A DNA stretch of 6,787 nt from Burkholderia sp. (lineage in GTDB: Bacteria; Pseudomonadota; Gammaproteobacteria; Burkholderiales; Burkholderiaceae), in NCBI GenBank assembly GCA_028292565.1, contig JAQGMD010000111.1:1-6787 (forward strand), given 5' to 3'. The notes below the pieces were generated by a model. The model ran no database searches, was not told the DNA's origin, and was given only the letters and a program-made list of their open reading frames with translations. Made by a program: the position numbers and the translations under genes. Below are positions 6,203-6,787 of the stretch, piece by piece; the stretch's first letter is position 1, and every line of letters starts with the position of its first letter.

Positions 6203-6787
6203 ATGGTTTTCGAGTTCGGATTCGGCGGTATCGTCATCATTCTCATTGCGCTTCTTGTCTCTGCGATTCGCATTCTCAGGGAGTATGAACGCGCGGTTGT
6301 TTTCCAGCTGGGCCGGTTCTGGAAGGTGAAGGGCCCAGGCCTGGTAATCCTTATTCCGGGTATCCAGCAGATGGTGCGGGTGGACTTGCGAACGGTAGTG
6401 CTCGACGTGCCGACGCAGGACGTCATCTCGCGTGACAACGTTTCGGTGAAGGTGAATGCGGTGATTTATTTCCGTGTGGTCGATCCGGCGAAAGCCATCA
6501 TCCAGGTGGAAAACTTTCATGAAGCGACCAGCCAGCTCGCGCAGACAACTTTGCGGTCGGTGCTGGGCAAGCATGAACTCGACGATATGCTCGCAGAGCG
6601 GGAGCGCTTGAATCTGGATATTCAGCAAGTGCTGGATGCGCAAACGGATACCTGGGGCATCAAGGTGACCAACGTCGAAATCAAACACGTCGACCTGAAC
6701 GAAACGATGGTACGCGCGATTGCCCGTCAGGCCGAGGCCGAACGCGAGCGACGGGCCAAAGTGATACATGCTGAGGGAGAACTGCAG
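6203..6787 (+). CDS. Slipin / stomatin-like SPFH (band 7) protein, C-terminus cut by window end
   Basis: The frame is open from the ATG at 6203 to the last base, giving 195 residues of a protein whose family is usually about 250-260 residues, so the stop lies outside the window. An N-terminal hydrophobic membrane anchor (about 7-24) is followed by the SPFH domain, with [12 protein letters not shown] (28-39), a GPGL...IPGI turn (44-54), the segment [15 protein letters not shown] (59-73) and [10 protein letters not shown] (89-98). A charged helix (from about 177, [12 protein letters not shown]) begins the coiled-coil region. Such proteins oligomerise on the inner membrane and form scaffolds for membrane proteases. 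The gene starts 2 bp after the NfeD-type gene, with GGGAGA (6191-6196) inside that gene's last codons as ribosome binding site, so the pair is one operon. The combination with a long NfeD fits the slipin type related to archaeal stomatin PH1511. Family identification is secure. Confidence 0.93.
   Translation, partial: MVFEFGFGGIVIILIALLVSAIRILREYERAVVFQLGRFWKVKGPGLVILIPGIQQMVRVDLRTVVLDVPTQDVISRDNVSVKVNAVIYFRVVDPAKAIIQVENFHEATSQLAQTTLRSVLGKHELDDMLAERERLNLDIQQVLDAQTDTWGIKVTNVEIKHVDLNETMVRAIARQAEAERERRAKVIHAEGELQ

Noticed and set aside
6182..6769. Minus-strand 195-residue frame opposite the slipin gene
   Set aside because: The plus strand encodes a clear SPFH protein over the same bases; the antisense translation has no recognisable features.

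Overview
The window suggests a moderately GC-rich proteobacterium, most likely a betaproteobacterium of the Burkholderiales type. This is an inference from gene content, protein character and base composition, since there is no rRNA or other taxonomic marker. It holds four complete protein genes, one gene cut by the right edge, and a non-coding left end.

Layout. Positions 1-467 contain no convincing protein gene. They hold the right half of a probable terminator (1-20), a short palindrome (78-92), a weak candidate small ORF with a strong ribosome binding site (46-195, minus), and a 126-bp imperfect inverted-repeat element (321-446) directly flanked by near-identical 9-bp direct repeats. A minus-strand gene set follows, in transcription order: an MFS/nucleotide-exchanger-like membrane transporter (4661-3354), an aldo/keto reductase with a degenerate Tat-like N-terminus (3357-2404), and a full-length Kup potassium transporter starting with TTG (2351-468). 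The first two overlap by 4 bp (ATGA) and are probably translationally coupled. kup follows after a 52-bp gap without an evident terminator and may be in the same transcript.

A 141-bp divergent intergenic region (4662-4802) separates this set from a plus-strand operon. That operon starts with a long NfeD-type membrane serine protease (4803-6200), with its Ser/Lys dyad visible. It is followed 2 bp later by a slipin/stomatin-like SPFH protein (6203 to the window end, incomplete). This is the widespread stomatin plus stomatin-operon-partner-protein pair, thought to work in membrane microdomain quality control.

No complete new system is evident in the coding part. The least explained piece is the inverted-repeat element at 321-446. 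It looks like a decayed miniature transposable element (MITE-like) or insertion-sequence remnant, and it lies just downstream of the kup stop codon, where it would also fold into a long hairpin in the kup transcript.
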